Shown here piece by piece: positions 8,530 through 16,811 of a stretch of 64,000 bases of DNA (positions within the stretch are counted from its first letter, which is position 1; the number at the start of each line of letters is the position of its first letter). Below the pieces are notes generated by a model. It was not told the origin of the DNA and ran no database searches. It saw nothing but the letters and a program-made list of their open reading frames with translations. The stretch spans positions 12,545-76,544 of the forward strand of contig CAZFRR010000002.1 of the NCBI GenBank assembly GCA_964521405.1, in the 5' to 3' direction. The DNA comes from SG8-41 sp964521405 (GTDB lineage: Bacteria > Pseudomonadota > Gammaproteobacteria > Burkholderiales > SG8-41). The translations under genes were made by a program, and so were the position numbers.

Positions 8530-9038
8530 TAGCGCCCCTGGCCCTGTTGCGTGCTCGATACGGTGCGGATGTAGGGAGCGAGCCCCTGGAGGGCAGTGCT
8601 CGGCGAGAATTCCTGGTGCGCGATCAGGTATTCGTTCATCTTCCCGTCGCTGGGAACGCTGGCCAGCTGCGCCGGCGGAGTTGCCGCAGCGGGAGCCCTG
8701 GCGATCTCGGGTTGGGGAGCGAGCGGGCTATTCACGAGCGCGACCCAGGCGACCAGGGCAACTGCGGCGAGCGATGCGGCCGCGGACAGTGCATAAGCCA
8801 CTGCGCGCCTTGCCGTGCTGCGTTGTGGCGCCAGCACCGTGGGCTCTTCGGCGAGCCGGGTGGTCAATCGTTGATCGAAGCGATGCGACAGCGCCTGATC
8901 GCCGCGCAAGGCGTCGCCGATCACGTGGAATGTTTGCCAGCACCGGGCAAGCTCATGCTCCGCTTTCAGGCGGGCGAGCTGCTCCCGCGCCTGGCGCTCG
9001 TCCAGCTCGCCGTCCATCAATGCCGATATCTTGTCCAT
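8529..9038 (-). CDS. rseA: Anti-sigma-E factor RseA/MucA
   Basis: RseA holds sigma-E at the inner membrane until stress triggers cleavage by a site-1 protease and then by RseP (encoded at 33371-34741). The 169-residue protein has the N-terminal sigma-binding region (DKISALMDGELDERQAREQL), a membrane segment near residues 80-104 and a short periplasmic tail ending in polar residues. It starts at ATG 9038, one base after the rpoE stop. The Ala/Pro-rich stretch after the membrane segment is low in complexity, as in other RseA proteins. Confidence 0.9.
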   Translation of the reverse strand: MDKISALMDGELDERQAREQLARLKAEHELARCWQTFHVIGDALRGDQALSHRFDQRLTTRLAEEPTVLAPQRSTARRAVAYALSAAASLAAVALVAWVALVNSPLAPQPEIARAPAAATPPAQLASVPSDGKMNEYLIAHQEFSPSTALQGLAPYIRTVSSTQQGQGR

Positions 9039-9039
9039 C

Positions 9040-9639
9040 TCACCATCTCCTGTCCCCCTGGGTACCCAGCAGGGGTTTCAATTTCTCCGCAATCGCCTCG
9101 CGCGCCCGGAAGATGCGCGAGCGCACGGTGCCGATCGGGCAGTTCATTATATTGGCTATGTCCTCGTAGCTCAGACCCTCGATCTCGCGCAGCGTGATCG
9201 CCGTTCTCAACTCTTCCGGCAGCTCACCCAGTGTTTGGTTCACGGTCGCCGCCACCTGCCGGCTCGCGAGCTCGCTCTCCGGTGTGTTGAGATCGTGCAA
9301 CTGCTCGCTGTCTTCGAAGCCCTCCGCCTCCTCGCTGTCGATATCCGTCGTGGTCGGCGCCCGCCGCCCCATCGCCACCAGGTGATTCTTGGCGGTGTTG
9401 ATGCCGATCCGGTACAGCCACGTATAAAACGCGCTATCGCCACGGAATGTGGGCAGTGCCCGGTAAGCCTTGATGAAGGCTTCCTGGGTCACGTCCTCGA
9501 CCTCGGTCGCATCCCGTATGAATCGCGACAGCAGCCGGGCGAGCTTGCGCTGGTACTTGCTGACCAGCAGCCCGAACGCCTGTTTGTCGCCGCGCTGCGC
9601 GCGCTCGACCAGTTGCTGGTCGACTTCGCGATCGCTCAT
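9040..9639 (-). CDS. rpoE: RNA polymerase sigma factor RpoE (extracytoplasmic stress)
   Basis: This group 4 sigma factor drives envelope-stress genes. The 199-residue product has region 2 (KYQRKLARLLSRFIRDATEV... DVTQEAFIKAYRALPTFRG) and region 4 with ELPEELRTAITLREIEGLSYEDIA, and ends shortly after RAREAIAEKLKPLL. ATG 9639 gives the family N-terminus MSDREVDQQLVERAQRGD; a TTG sits one codon upstream. Downstream come its anti-sigma factor, RseB and the DegP-type protease, so the operon encodes both the regulator and a main output. A sigma-E-like promoter lies about 115 bases upstream. Confidence 0.96.
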   Translation of the reverse strand: MSDREVDQQLVERAQRGDKQAFGLLVSKYQRKLARLLSRFIRDATEVEDVTQEAFIKAYRALPTFRGDSAFYTWLYRIGINTAKNHLVAMGRRAPTTTDIDSEEAEGFEDSEQLHDLNTPESELASRQVAATVNQTLGELPEELRTAITLREIEGLSYEDIANIMNCPIGTVRSRIFRAREAIAEKLKPLLGTQGDRRW

Positions 9640-9753
9640 CAACCCCGTCCCTGAACTTTTTATTATCCAGGTCGAGCGGAAAGCCGGCCGGACAAAGGGG
9701 CAAGTATACCCTCCCCACTCCTGCCTGGCTCGCGCGAAGCCGATCGTTATTTC

Positions 9754-9781
9754 ACTGACAGGACAGGCAAATATTAGTTCA
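9754..9781 (-). promoter_or_regulatory. Candidate sigma-E promoter of rpoE
   Basis: On the minus strand TGAACTA (9781-9775) resembles the sigma-E -35 box GGAACTT, and TCAGT (9758-9754) lies 16 bases further as a possible -10. The arrangement fits an autoregulated rpoE promoter with a leader of roughly 105 bases. The -35 box overlaps the stop codon of the upstream transporter gene. It rests on motif likeness only. Confidence 0.4.
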
Positions 9782-11359
9782 TTCGGGACCGGGGGCAGTT
9801 CTCCCCGAAGGTGCCCCGGGGAGCCCGCTTTGACCGGGGCGCAAGCCCTGATCGTGCCGTCCCGGGGGGGTCAGCAGGCGGTCAAGGGCATCGAAGGCCC
9901 ATTGCACTGCCAGTGCCATCATGGCCGCCGGCACTGCGCCCGCGAGCAACAAGGCATGATCGTTGACAGCCAGGCCGGCAACGATACGCTCGCCGTAGCC
10001 CCCGGCCCCGATGAACGCTGCAATGGTGGCCGTGCCCACGTTGATGACCGCGGCAGTCTTGATGCCGGCGAGGATCGTCCGCGCCGCCAGCGGCAACTCG
10101 ATGAAGCGCAGCCTTGCGCCTTCCCGCAGCCCCAGTGCCGCCGCCGAGTCCTTCAGCGAGTGGGGCACGCCAGCAAGCCCGGTTTCCGTGTTGCGAACGA
10201 TGGGCAGCAGCGAGTACAGGAACAAGGCGGCGATGGCCGGCAGCGTGCCGATGCGATCGAACGCGGCGATGAGGAAGGCGAGCAGCGCGAGCGACGGCAC
10301 GGTTTGCAGCACCCCCGCCGCCCCCAGTATCCAGGCACGGGCTCTCGCCACTCGCTGGGCCCAGATACCGAGCGGCACCCCGGCGGCCACGCCCAGCGAG
10401 AGGGAGGCGAACACCAGGAGCAGGTGCTCCATTGTCAGGCGCCAGAAGTCCGGACCGAACAGCAGCTTCGCGAAAGATCGGGTTTCGCGCTGCGTCCCGG
10501 GACCCTCCCCCGTGCGGCGCCCGTCCAGAAAATCCCCGGCGACGAGGGAGAACGGGATCGCCGACAGCTCGGCAGCCGCGTTCAGGGCGATCATCTGCTC
10601 GGCGGTGATTTTCCCCTGCAGCCCCTGCAACGCCTTCCATGCCCGCGGAAATTTTTCCGGGAAATCCTGTCGATGCAAGAGGATCGCGTCGTAGGCCGGG
10701 AAAAAGCCGCGATCGTCCTGCAGCACGCGCAGGCGGAAGCGCCTGATCTTGGCGTCCGTCGAGTAGCTGTCCATGACGTCCACCTGGCCGCTCGCAAGCA
10801 CCTCGTACGCCAGGCCGTGGTCGAGACCGCGCACCGCCGCGGGCTGCAGGCGATAGGCTTCCCGCAACGCCGGCCACCCATCCTTGCGGTTGAGGAATTC
10901 CTGCGAGAGCGCGAACGACAGCTGCGGGTGCCGGGCGAGCTCGGAGATGCGTGTGATGCCCAGCGCTTCCGCCCGGCTCTCCAGCATGGCGAGCGCATAG
11001 CTGTTGCTGAAGCCCAGCGGCACGCCCGCCGAGAGCCCGTACTTGCCCAGTTCCCGGTTGAGTTCAGGCAGCTCCGGCACGCGGGTCAAGCCGAGCAGCT
11101 CGAAGGCGATGGTGCCGGTGTATTCGGGGTAGACGTGGATCGAGCCGCTCTTCAGCGCCGAGAACAGGATGGCGGTGTTCCCCAACCCCTGCTGGTGTGT
11201 CGCCCTGGCGTCACCGGCCCGGTTCACGGTCTGCGTCGCAATCTCGCCGAGGATGTAGGACTCTGTGAAACGCTTGGAGCCCACGTTGACGGCCGGCTGG
11301 GCCAGGCCCAGCGCGGGTGCCAGCAGGAGCGCCAGCAGGCGCAGCAGAAAATGATTCAT
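9779..11359 (-). CDS. Osmoprotectant-type ABC transporter, fused substrate-binding protein and permease
   Basis: The 526-residue protein carries two halves of a glycine betaine/choline-type ABC importer on one chain. After a signal peptide (residues 1-20) comes an OpuAC-type binding domain (about 22-285; VGSKRFTESYILGEI is typical). A membrane permease domain follows (about 325-490) with several hydrophobic segments and the ATPase-contact loop around HSLKDSAAALGLREGAR. No ATPase gene lies nearby, so the partner must be encoded elsewhere. Start at ATG 11359; a longer open frame upstream lacks a better start. The substrate is inferred from the family only. The gene is divergent from the aminotransferase gene. 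Confidence 0.85.
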   Translation of the reverse strand: MNHFLLRLLALLLAPALGLAQPAVNVGSKRFTESYILGEIATQTVNRAGDARATHQQGLGNTAILFSALKSGSIHVYPEYTGTIAFELLGLTRVPELPELNRELGKYGLSAGVPLGFSNSYALAMLESRAEALGITRISELARHPQLSFALSQEFLNRKDGWPALREAYRLQPAAVRGLDHGLAYEVLASGQVDVMDSYSTDAKIRRFRLRVLQDDRGFFPAYDAILLHRQDFPEKFPRAWKALQGLQGKITAEQMIALNAAAELSAIPFSLVAGDFLDGRRTGEGPGTQRETRSFAKLLFGPDFWRLTMEHLLLVFASLSLGVAAGVPLGIWAQRVARARAWILGAAGVLQTVPSLALLAFLIAAFDRIGTLPAIAALFLYSLLPIVRNTETGLAGVPHSLKDSAAALGLREGARLRFIELPLAARTILAGIKTAAVINVGTATIAAFIGAGGYGERIVAGLAVNDHALLLAGAVPAAMMALAVQWAFDALDRLLTPPGRHDQGLRPGQSGLPGAPSGRTAPGPE

Positions 11360-11435
11360 CGAGCCGCAGTATGGCCGAACCGCGGTGGCACTGGCAAAAT
11401 AGGCTACTCCCCTTCTGCGACCGCCTGAGATTCCC

Positions 11436-12770
11436 ATGCCCCCGCGCGATTATCCCCTCGAGCCGTTCTGGATGCCCTTCACCGCCAACCGCCAGTTCAA
11501 GGCGGCGCCGCGCATCCTGGTTTCCGCCCGGGACATGCACTACTTGACCGAAGGCGGCCAGAGCATCCTCGACGGCACGGCGGGCCTGTGGTGCGTGAAC
11601 GCCGGTCACTGCCGCCCGAAGATCGTCGAGGCGATCCAGCGCCAGGCGGCAACGCTCGATTATTCCCCCCTGTTTCAGATGGGGCATCCGGGAGAATTCC
11701 GTGCCGCTGCGCTCGTCTCCCAGCTCGCCCCGGAGGGGCTCGATCGCGTGTTCTTCACCAACTCGGGCTCCGAGGCGGTCGATACCGCGCTGAAGATCGC
11801 GCTTGCCTACCAGCGCGCGCGGGGGGAAGGCCATCGCAACGTGTTGATCGGCCGTGAGCGGGGTTATCACGGGGTGGGCTTCGGCGGCATTTCGGTTGGC
11901 GGTGTTCCCGCCACCCGCAAGGCGTTCGGCAGCATGCTCGCGCGGGTCGACCACCTGCCCCACACGCACAACCTCGAGCGCAATGCGTTCTCGCGCGGGC
12001 AGCCGGCGTGGGGCGCGCATCTTGCCGACGATCTCGAGACACGCCTCATTCCATTGCACGATGCTTCCAACATTGCGGCGGTGATCGTGGAGCCGGTTGC
12101 CGGTTCCACCGGCGTGCTGGTCCCGCCCCAGGGCTACCTGGAGCGGCTGCGCGCGATCTGCGACAAGCATGGCCTGCTTCTCATCTTCGACGAGGTAATC
12201 ACCGGTTTCGGCCGCACGGGCGAGGCGTTTGCCGCGCAGACTTTCGGCGTGACGCCGGACATGATCACGTTCGCCAAAGGCGTGACGAGCGGCACCGTCC
12301 CGCTGGCCGGCGTGGTGGTGCGCCGTGAAATCCACGACACCGTGGTGAACACCGCACCGCCCGACACGGTCGAGTTCTCCCACGGCTACACGTATTCAGG
12401 CCATCCCCTCGCCACCGCCGCGGCGGAGGCAACGCTTGCGCTCTACCACGAGGAGAAGCTGTTCGCGCGTGCCCGCGAGCTTGCACCTTATTTCGAGCAG
12501 GCGGTGCACAGCCTGAAGGAAGCGGGCCCGGTGATCGACATCCGCAATTTCGGACTGATGGCGGGAATCGAGCTCGAGCCGCAGCCGGGGAAACCGGGCG
12601 CGCGCGGCTACCAGGCGTTCCTTAAATGCTTCGCGAAAGGCGTGTTGACCCGGGTGACCGGCGACGTCATCGCGCTCTCGCCCCCGCTCATCATCAGCAA
12701 GGAACAGGTCGACGAACTGGTGGGGACGCTCGATTCAGTGCTGCGTGAGATGTCGACGACAATGACTTAA
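11436..12770 (+). CDS. Class III aminotransferase, omega-amino acid:pyruvate type
   Basis: A PLP-dependent transaminase of 444 residues that most resembles omega-amino acid (beta-alanine)-pyruvate aminotransferases. Visible family elements are the N-terminal FWMPFTANRQF, the substrate-pocket segment LDGTAGLWCVNAGHC (residues 45-59), the cofactor-binding NSGSEAVDTAL (109-119), FDEVITGFGRTG with Asp252, and the Schiff-base lysine in ITFAKGVTSG (Lys281). Start at ATG 11436, 76 bases from the divergent transporter start. The stop codon overlaps the first bases of an inverted repeat shared with the convergent flavoprotein gene. The exact amino donor is not deducible. Confidence 0.9.
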   Translation: MPPRDYPLEPFWMPFTANRQFKAAPRILVSARDMHYLTEGGQSILDGTAGLWCVNAGHCRPKIVEAIQRQAATLDYSPLFQMGHPGEFRAAALVSQLAPEGLDRVFFTNSGSEAVDTALKIALAYQRARGEGHRNVLIGRERGYHGVGFGGISVGGVPATRKAFGSMLARVDHLPHTHNLERNAFSRGQPAWGAHLADDLETRLIPLHDASNIAAVIVEPVAGSTGVLVPPQGYLERLRAICDKHGLLLIFDEVITGFGRTGEAFAAQTFGVTPDMITFAKGVTSGTVPLAGVVVRREIHDTVVNTAPPDTVEFSHGYTYSGHPLATAAAEATLALYHEEKLFARARELAPYFEQAVHSLKEAGPVIDIRNFGLMAGIELEPQPGKPGARGYQAFLKCFAKGVLTRVTGDVIALSPPLIISKEQVDELVGTLDSVLREMSTTMT

Positions 12771-12871
12771 CCGCAGAGGCGCAAAGACGCAAAGGAGAAA
12801 TAAACACCGTCCGAATAGCAGTAGAACAAGAATATATTGCGTAATCTTGGCGCCTTGGCGTCTTGGCGGTT
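12769..12871. repeat. Inverted short-word repeat A (8-base period) between convergent genes
   Basis: Left arm 12769-12795 consists of CGCAGAGG/CGCAAAGA/CGCAAAGG words. The right arm 12846-12871 is the imperfect reverse complement made of CGCCAAGA/CGCCAAGG words. The centre (12796-12845) is A-rich and unrelated. The left arm starts on the aminotransferase TAA, and the right arm ends 7 bases from the flavoprotein stop. It probably folds as a long hairpin in either transcript and may act as a bidirectional terminator. Same architecture as arrays B-I, but with 8-base words. Confidence 0.75.
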
Positions 12872-12878
12872 GCCTTTC

Positions 12879-15800
12879 TCAGACCCGCTGCATGTCGCGC
12901 GCGCCGAGCCGCACCAGGCAATGGTCTATCCATTCGGCGGTTAGCTTTTCCTGCACCGAGTTCTGACGCAGGCGCGCATCCAGCGCCCCCCAATCCACCC
13001 GGTCGAGCGGCTGGTCCTGGTTGAAGCAGGAGAACACGTAGCTCGTCTTGCCGGTCTGCGGGTCCACGTGCGGCTGCAGGCACTGCGCGCAGATCTCCTT
13101 CATCATGCATTGCATCGGCGAGTTGATCGAGCCGATGCCCAGGTGGCCGGGCTTGAGATAGGGCTTTAGCAGGTCATGCCGCGCGTGCGCGACCGCCCGC
13201 ATCATGCGGTCCGAGCCGATGGCGATGATGCGGTCACCCTCCTTGAATGCGATCGGCTGGCTGCCGAGCGCGCCGCTCGCGTAGGCCTGCATGGCCTGAA
13301 CGATGTTGCCGACGAAGGTCTTGTCCTGCGGGCGCTCCGGGGTGAACCCGGGCTCCTCGTCGCAGCACCACACCACGGCATCCGCGGCCGCCTCGATCTC
13401 GGTGATCTTGTAGCGATCCGTCATGTGCTTGTAAGCGGCGAAATAGAGCACGCGGTTGCCGGCGCGGCGCATGGCCTGCCCGATCGAGAACAGCACCGCG
13501 TTGCCGAGCCCGCCGCCCGCCAGTATCACGGTTTCGTTTTGCGGAATCTCGGTCGGCTTCCCGGTCGGCCCCATCACCACGACCGGATCGCCGGGCTTCA
13601 GCAGCACGCACAGGTCGGAGGAGCCGCCCATCTCGAGCGTGATGAGCGATATCAAGCCGCGCCCCGCGTCCACCCACGCGCCGGTCAGCGCAATGCCTTC
13701 CATCGCCAGCCGGGTGCCCTCGACCTTCGGCGCGAGGCTCTCGTAATTCTGCAGGCGATAGAACTGTCCCGGCCGGAAGCGGCTTGCAGCGAGCGGCGCC
13801 CGCACCACCACCTCGATGATGAGCGGCGTCAGCCGTCTGACTTCGTGCACGGTGGCCCGAAGCTGATCGTTCAGGCGATCGAGGAATTCGCGGTCGCCGA
13901 GGTCAGTCGCCGGCCGCACCCGCTCCAGCGCACGGTTGACGACAGGGTAGCCTTGCTTGGCGCTGCCGATCGCCTTCACCACGTTGCCGAAATACGACGG
14001 GTGCACGTCGCCGAAATAGCTGACGAAGCGGCCGTCGCCGCGGCGCGAGAGCAGCACCCGCGCCTCGCCCGGCTTGGAGATCGCTTTCTCCGCGACCACC
14101 GGCTCGCCGTTCTCGTCGCAGGCCCGGAAGTAGCGGCCATCGAGCGTGAAGTTGCCGGGATCTTCCCGCGCCAGCACCGTGTTGGGCTGGGTGCCGGCCG
14201 CGATGAGGATGGTTCTCGCTGGCAGTTCGGCCTTGCCCGTCTCCTGCCAATCCCCGCCTTCGCCCCGCCGTTGCACTGAAACCTTGAGCGCGCGGGCGTG
14301 GTTGGCCTCATCCACTTCCACGGCGAGCGGCGCGAGGCCCTCCGCGAAGCGGATGCCTTCCTCGAGCGCCTTGTGCACCTCCTCGTGGTTGAGCGTGTAG
14401 GAAGGGCTGTCTACCAGGCGCCGGCGGTAGGCGATGGTCACGCCGCCCCAGGATTGCAGCAGCTCGAGCACGCGCGGTTCGCGGCCTTCGGCGACAGCGC
14501 GCATGCGCTCTCCCCGGATCAAGCGGGCATGGGCCAGCCATTCGTCGGCGATCTCCCGTTCTTCCTCGTTCCAGGCAACGCGCGCCGCGGTCTCGCCGTG
14601 CTCGCGTGCAAGTTGCTCGTAGCGCAGCAGGAACTTCTCCACCTGCAGGGGATAGTAGGCGAGCGACTCGGTCGCCGTGTCGATGGCCGTCAGCCCGCCT
14701 CCGACCACCACCACCGGCAGTCGCAGCTGCATGTTGGCGATCGAGTCGGGTTTCGCCGCCCCCGTTAACTGGAGCGCCATCAGGAAATCCGATGCGGCGC
14801 GCACCCCCCGAGCGAGCCCGTGCGGCAGCTCCAGCACGGTCGGCTTGCCCGCCCCGATCGCAAGCGCGACGTGGTCGAAGCCCATCTCGAAGGCCTCGTC
14901 CACCGTTATCGTACCGCCGAAACGCACGCCGCCGACCATCGCGAACTCCCGCCGGCGCTCGAGCAGCAGACGCAGCACCTTAAGGAGATTCTTGTCCCAC
15001 CGCACCGTGATGCCGTATTCGGCGACGCCGCCGAAGCCCGCCATGACGCGACGGTCGAGGGCCTCGTAGAGCTGGCGGATGTCCCGGATGGGCCGGAAAG
15101 GAACGCGCTTACCGTGCGCATCCACCCCGGACCATTCGGGCGGCAGCGGCTCGATCTTCAGCCCGTCGATGCCGGCGACCGCGTGGCCCTCGTTCATCAG
15201 GTAGTGCGAGAGCGCAACGCCCGCCGGCCCCATGCCGGTCACCAGCACCCGCTTGCCGCTGGCCGGTTTCGGATAAGGCGCGCGCAGGTTGAGCGGATTC
15301 CAGCGCGTCAACAGCGAGTAGATTTCGAAGCCCCACGGCAGCTCGAGGACGTCCTTCAGGGTGCGGGTCTCGGCCTGCGGGATGTCAACCGGCTCCTGCT
15401 TCTGGTAGATGCACGACTTCATGCAATCGTTGCAGATGCGGTGCCCGGTGGCCGCCACCATCGGGTTGTCCACGATGATGATGGCGAGCGCGGCGAGGGG
15501 AAGGCCCTCGGCCTTGGCCTTGTGAAATTCGGAGATCTTCTCCTCGAGCGGGCAGCCGGCGAGCGTCACCCCGAACGGGCTCTTCTTGAAGGATGCAGCG
15601 CCCTTCCCTGTCGCGCCCTTCTCCAGCAGTCCTTTCGAACAGGAATCCTTGCCCTGCTCGTGGCACCAGATGCAGTAATGCGCTTGATCGAGCGCGCCGA
15701 CGAGGTTCGCGCCGGGGTCGGTCAACTTGAACCCGTCGCGCCGGCGCAGATGATGCTCGTCCAGGCGATGGATCGGGTAACCGCCCGCCGTGTCCGTCGT

Positions 15801-16409
15801 CACTGGCACCAGCCGCTGGGGATCCAGCCTCGCCGGGGCCTTGAACAACACACCGTGCCGATGCCGGCCCCTCCCCGCTTCGGTCTGCGCCGCCCAGGCC
15901 GCGTAGCGGAGCGCAGCATCGAGCTTGGCGGCGTGAGCGGCCTCGTTCTTCTGCCAGTCCATGACCCGGCTCGCAAAAACGAGCTCGCTGAATGGCTCGC
16001 CGAACGCCTTCTGCAACTCGCGCTCGAGCGCGGCGCCATCGAAGCCTTCCGCCTCCCGCGGCTTGTATTTATGCATGGCCTTGCGCTGCACGAACTGCCG
16101 CTTGACCTGGTAGAGCGGCGCCAGTTCGTGATGCCTGCCTGACAGCGCGCGAACTTCTGACTCAATGGCGAACCGCCTGGCGATGAACTGTTGCAGATGG
16201 GGGGCGAGGTCCAGCAGCAAATCGGATTCCTGCCGGGAGGACAGCGCCGACGGATCAGCACGGGCTTGCAGCAGCCGCTGGTGGAGCGCCGCATCGCTTG
16301 CCTGGAGTTGAGCGAGGAAATCCCGGTCGAGCTTCATGAGCCCCTCGCGGCGATAGAGATCGTCCAGGGCAAGCCCCGGGCCGATCAGCGGAATGGCGTC
16401 GTCAGACAA
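12879..16409 (-). CDS. Large NfnAB/SudAB-like flavoprotein fusion, pyridine nucleotide oxidoreductase
   Basis: An 1176-residue cytoplasmic protein. Residues 1-230 are helical and unrecognised. Residues 246-333 hold seven cysteines in CIWCHEQGKDSC, C286 and CNDCMKSC, able to bind Fe-S clusters as in GltD/NfnL N-termini. Residues 387-830 form a GltD-like FAD/NAD(P) module with GMGPAG (392-397) and VVVGGGLTAID. Residues 850-1176 resemble PyrK/NfnS: FAD domain, GGGLGNAV, then C1101-x5-C-x2-C-x17-C, the [2Fe-2S] site. The order large-small suggests a fused Nfn-type transhydrogenase or sulfide dehydrogenase. The ORF starts at TTG 16409, near a TATAAT -10 at 16443-16448. ATG 16337 (residue 25), preceded by GAGGGG, is an alternative. 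Confidence 0.8.
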   Translation of the reverse strand: MSDDAIPLIGPGLALDDLYRREGLMKLDRDFLAQLQASDAALHQRLLQARADPSALSSRQESDLLLDLAPHLQQFIARRFAIESEVRALSGRHHELAPLYQVKRQFVQRKAMHKYKPREAEGFDGAALERELQKAFGEPFSELVFASRVMDWQKNEAAHAAKLDAALRYAAWAAQTEAGRGRHRHGVLFKAPARLDPQRLVPVTTDTAGGYPIHRLDEHHLRRRDGFKLTDPGANLVGALDQAHYCIWCHEQGKDSCSKGLLEKGATGKGAASFKKSPFGVTLAGCPLEEKISEFHKAKAEGLPLAALAIIIVDNPMVAATGHRICNDCMKSCIYQKQEPVDIPQAETRTLKDVLELPWGFEIYSLLTRWNPLNLRAPYPKPASGKRVLVTGMGPAGVALSHYLMNEGHAVAGIDGLKIEPLPPEWSGVDAHGKRVPFRPIRDIRQLYEALDRRVMAGFGGVAEYGITVRWDKNLLKVLRLLLERRREFAMVGGVRFGGTITVDEAFEMGFDHVALAIGAGKPTVLELPHGLARGVRAASDFLMALQLTGAAKPDSIANMQLRLPVVVVGGGLTAIDTATESLAYYPLQVEKFLLRYEQLAREHGETAARVAWNEEEREIADEWLAHARLIRGERMRAVAEGREPRVLELLQSWGGVTIAYRRRLVDSPSYTLNHEEVHKALEEGIRFAEGLAPLAVEVDEANHARALKVSVQRRGEGGDWQETGKAELPARTILIAAGTQPNTVLAREDPGNFTLDGRYFRACDENGEPVVAEKAISKPGEARVLLSRRGDGRFVSYFGDVHPSYFGNVVKAIGSAKQGYPVVNRALERVRPATDLGDREFLDRLNDQLRATVHEVRRLTPLIIEVVVRAPLAASRFRPGQFYRLQNYESLAPKVEGTRLAMEGIALTGAWVDAGRGLISLITLEMGGSSDLCVLLKPGDPVVVMGPTGKPTEIPQNETVILAGGGLGNAVLFSIGQAMRRAGNRVLYFAAYKHMTDRYKITEIEAAADAVVWCCDEEPGFTPERPQDKTFVGNIVQAMQAYASGALGSQPIAFKEGDRIIAIGSDRMMRAVAHARHDLLKPYLKPGHLGIGSINSPMQCMMKEICAQCLQPHVDPQTGKTSYVFSCFNQDQPLDRVDWGALDARLRQNSVQEKLTAEWIDHCLVRLGARDMQRV

Positions 16410-16577
16410 GGGCAGCGTCGGGTACTGGTGAAAAGGAGGAAAATTATATCAATCGGCTGGCCGGCGCTTCATAACAGGGCGTTCTATCCTTAGATTCCGC
16501 CTCCGCCGCTGCGCTAGGGCGTGGAAGCGTGTGCAATAATGAAGGCGGCCATAACCTTGTAGCCCATCGCGAGAGCC

Positions 16578-16724
16578 ATGTTGAGCGCCCGCATGACACC
16601 GGCAAAACGCATCCTGCTGTGGCTGATGCTGACGGTCCTTGCCGCGTTGATAACCTACCTCGGGATCCGCGGCCATCTCACCCCGGAACTGCTGTTCAAT
16701 TTTTCCAACGCCTTTAACTGCTGA
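16578..16724 (+). CDS. Small single-pass membrane protein, unknown
   Basis: A 48-codon ORF with ATG start and TGA stop. Its product has a basic N-terminus (SARMTPAKR), one hydrophobic segment (about residues 12-30, ILLWLMLTVLAALITYLGI) and a short tail ending FNFSNAFNC. Codon choice and the clear membrane-protein layout argue for a real gene. A GAGAG lies just before the ATG; a second ATG at 16593 is also possible. The C-terminal Cys and the PELLFNFSN motif look conserved in style, but I cannot name a family. It stands alone between the divergent flavoprotein gene and the convergent folD. Confidence 0.6.
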   Translation: MLSARMTPAKRILLWLMLTVLAALITYLGIRGHLTPELLFNFSNAFNC

Positions 16725-16729
16725 TATTA

Positions 16730-16811
16730 CAGCCTGTCGGCTCGACCGCATCCAGGAACGACTACCCATGCATGCACCCCGCCCGTTGATGAAACCACGT
16801 CCAACAGGCTG
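16730..16811. repeat. Inverted repeat between the small ORF and folD
   Basis: Eleven-base arms with one mismatch (CAGCCTGTCGG at 16730-16740 and CCAACAGGCTG at 16801-16811) enclose 60 bases. The right arm ends next to the folD stop. The ends recall those of some short mobile palindromic elements, but no transposase is present. It could equally be a loose terminator for both convergent genes. Confidence 0.35.

Noticed and set aside
9470..11428. 652-codon plus-strand ORF across rpoE and the transporter gene
   Set aside because: Covers two unrelated minus-strand genes with recognisable domains; no start context or domain.
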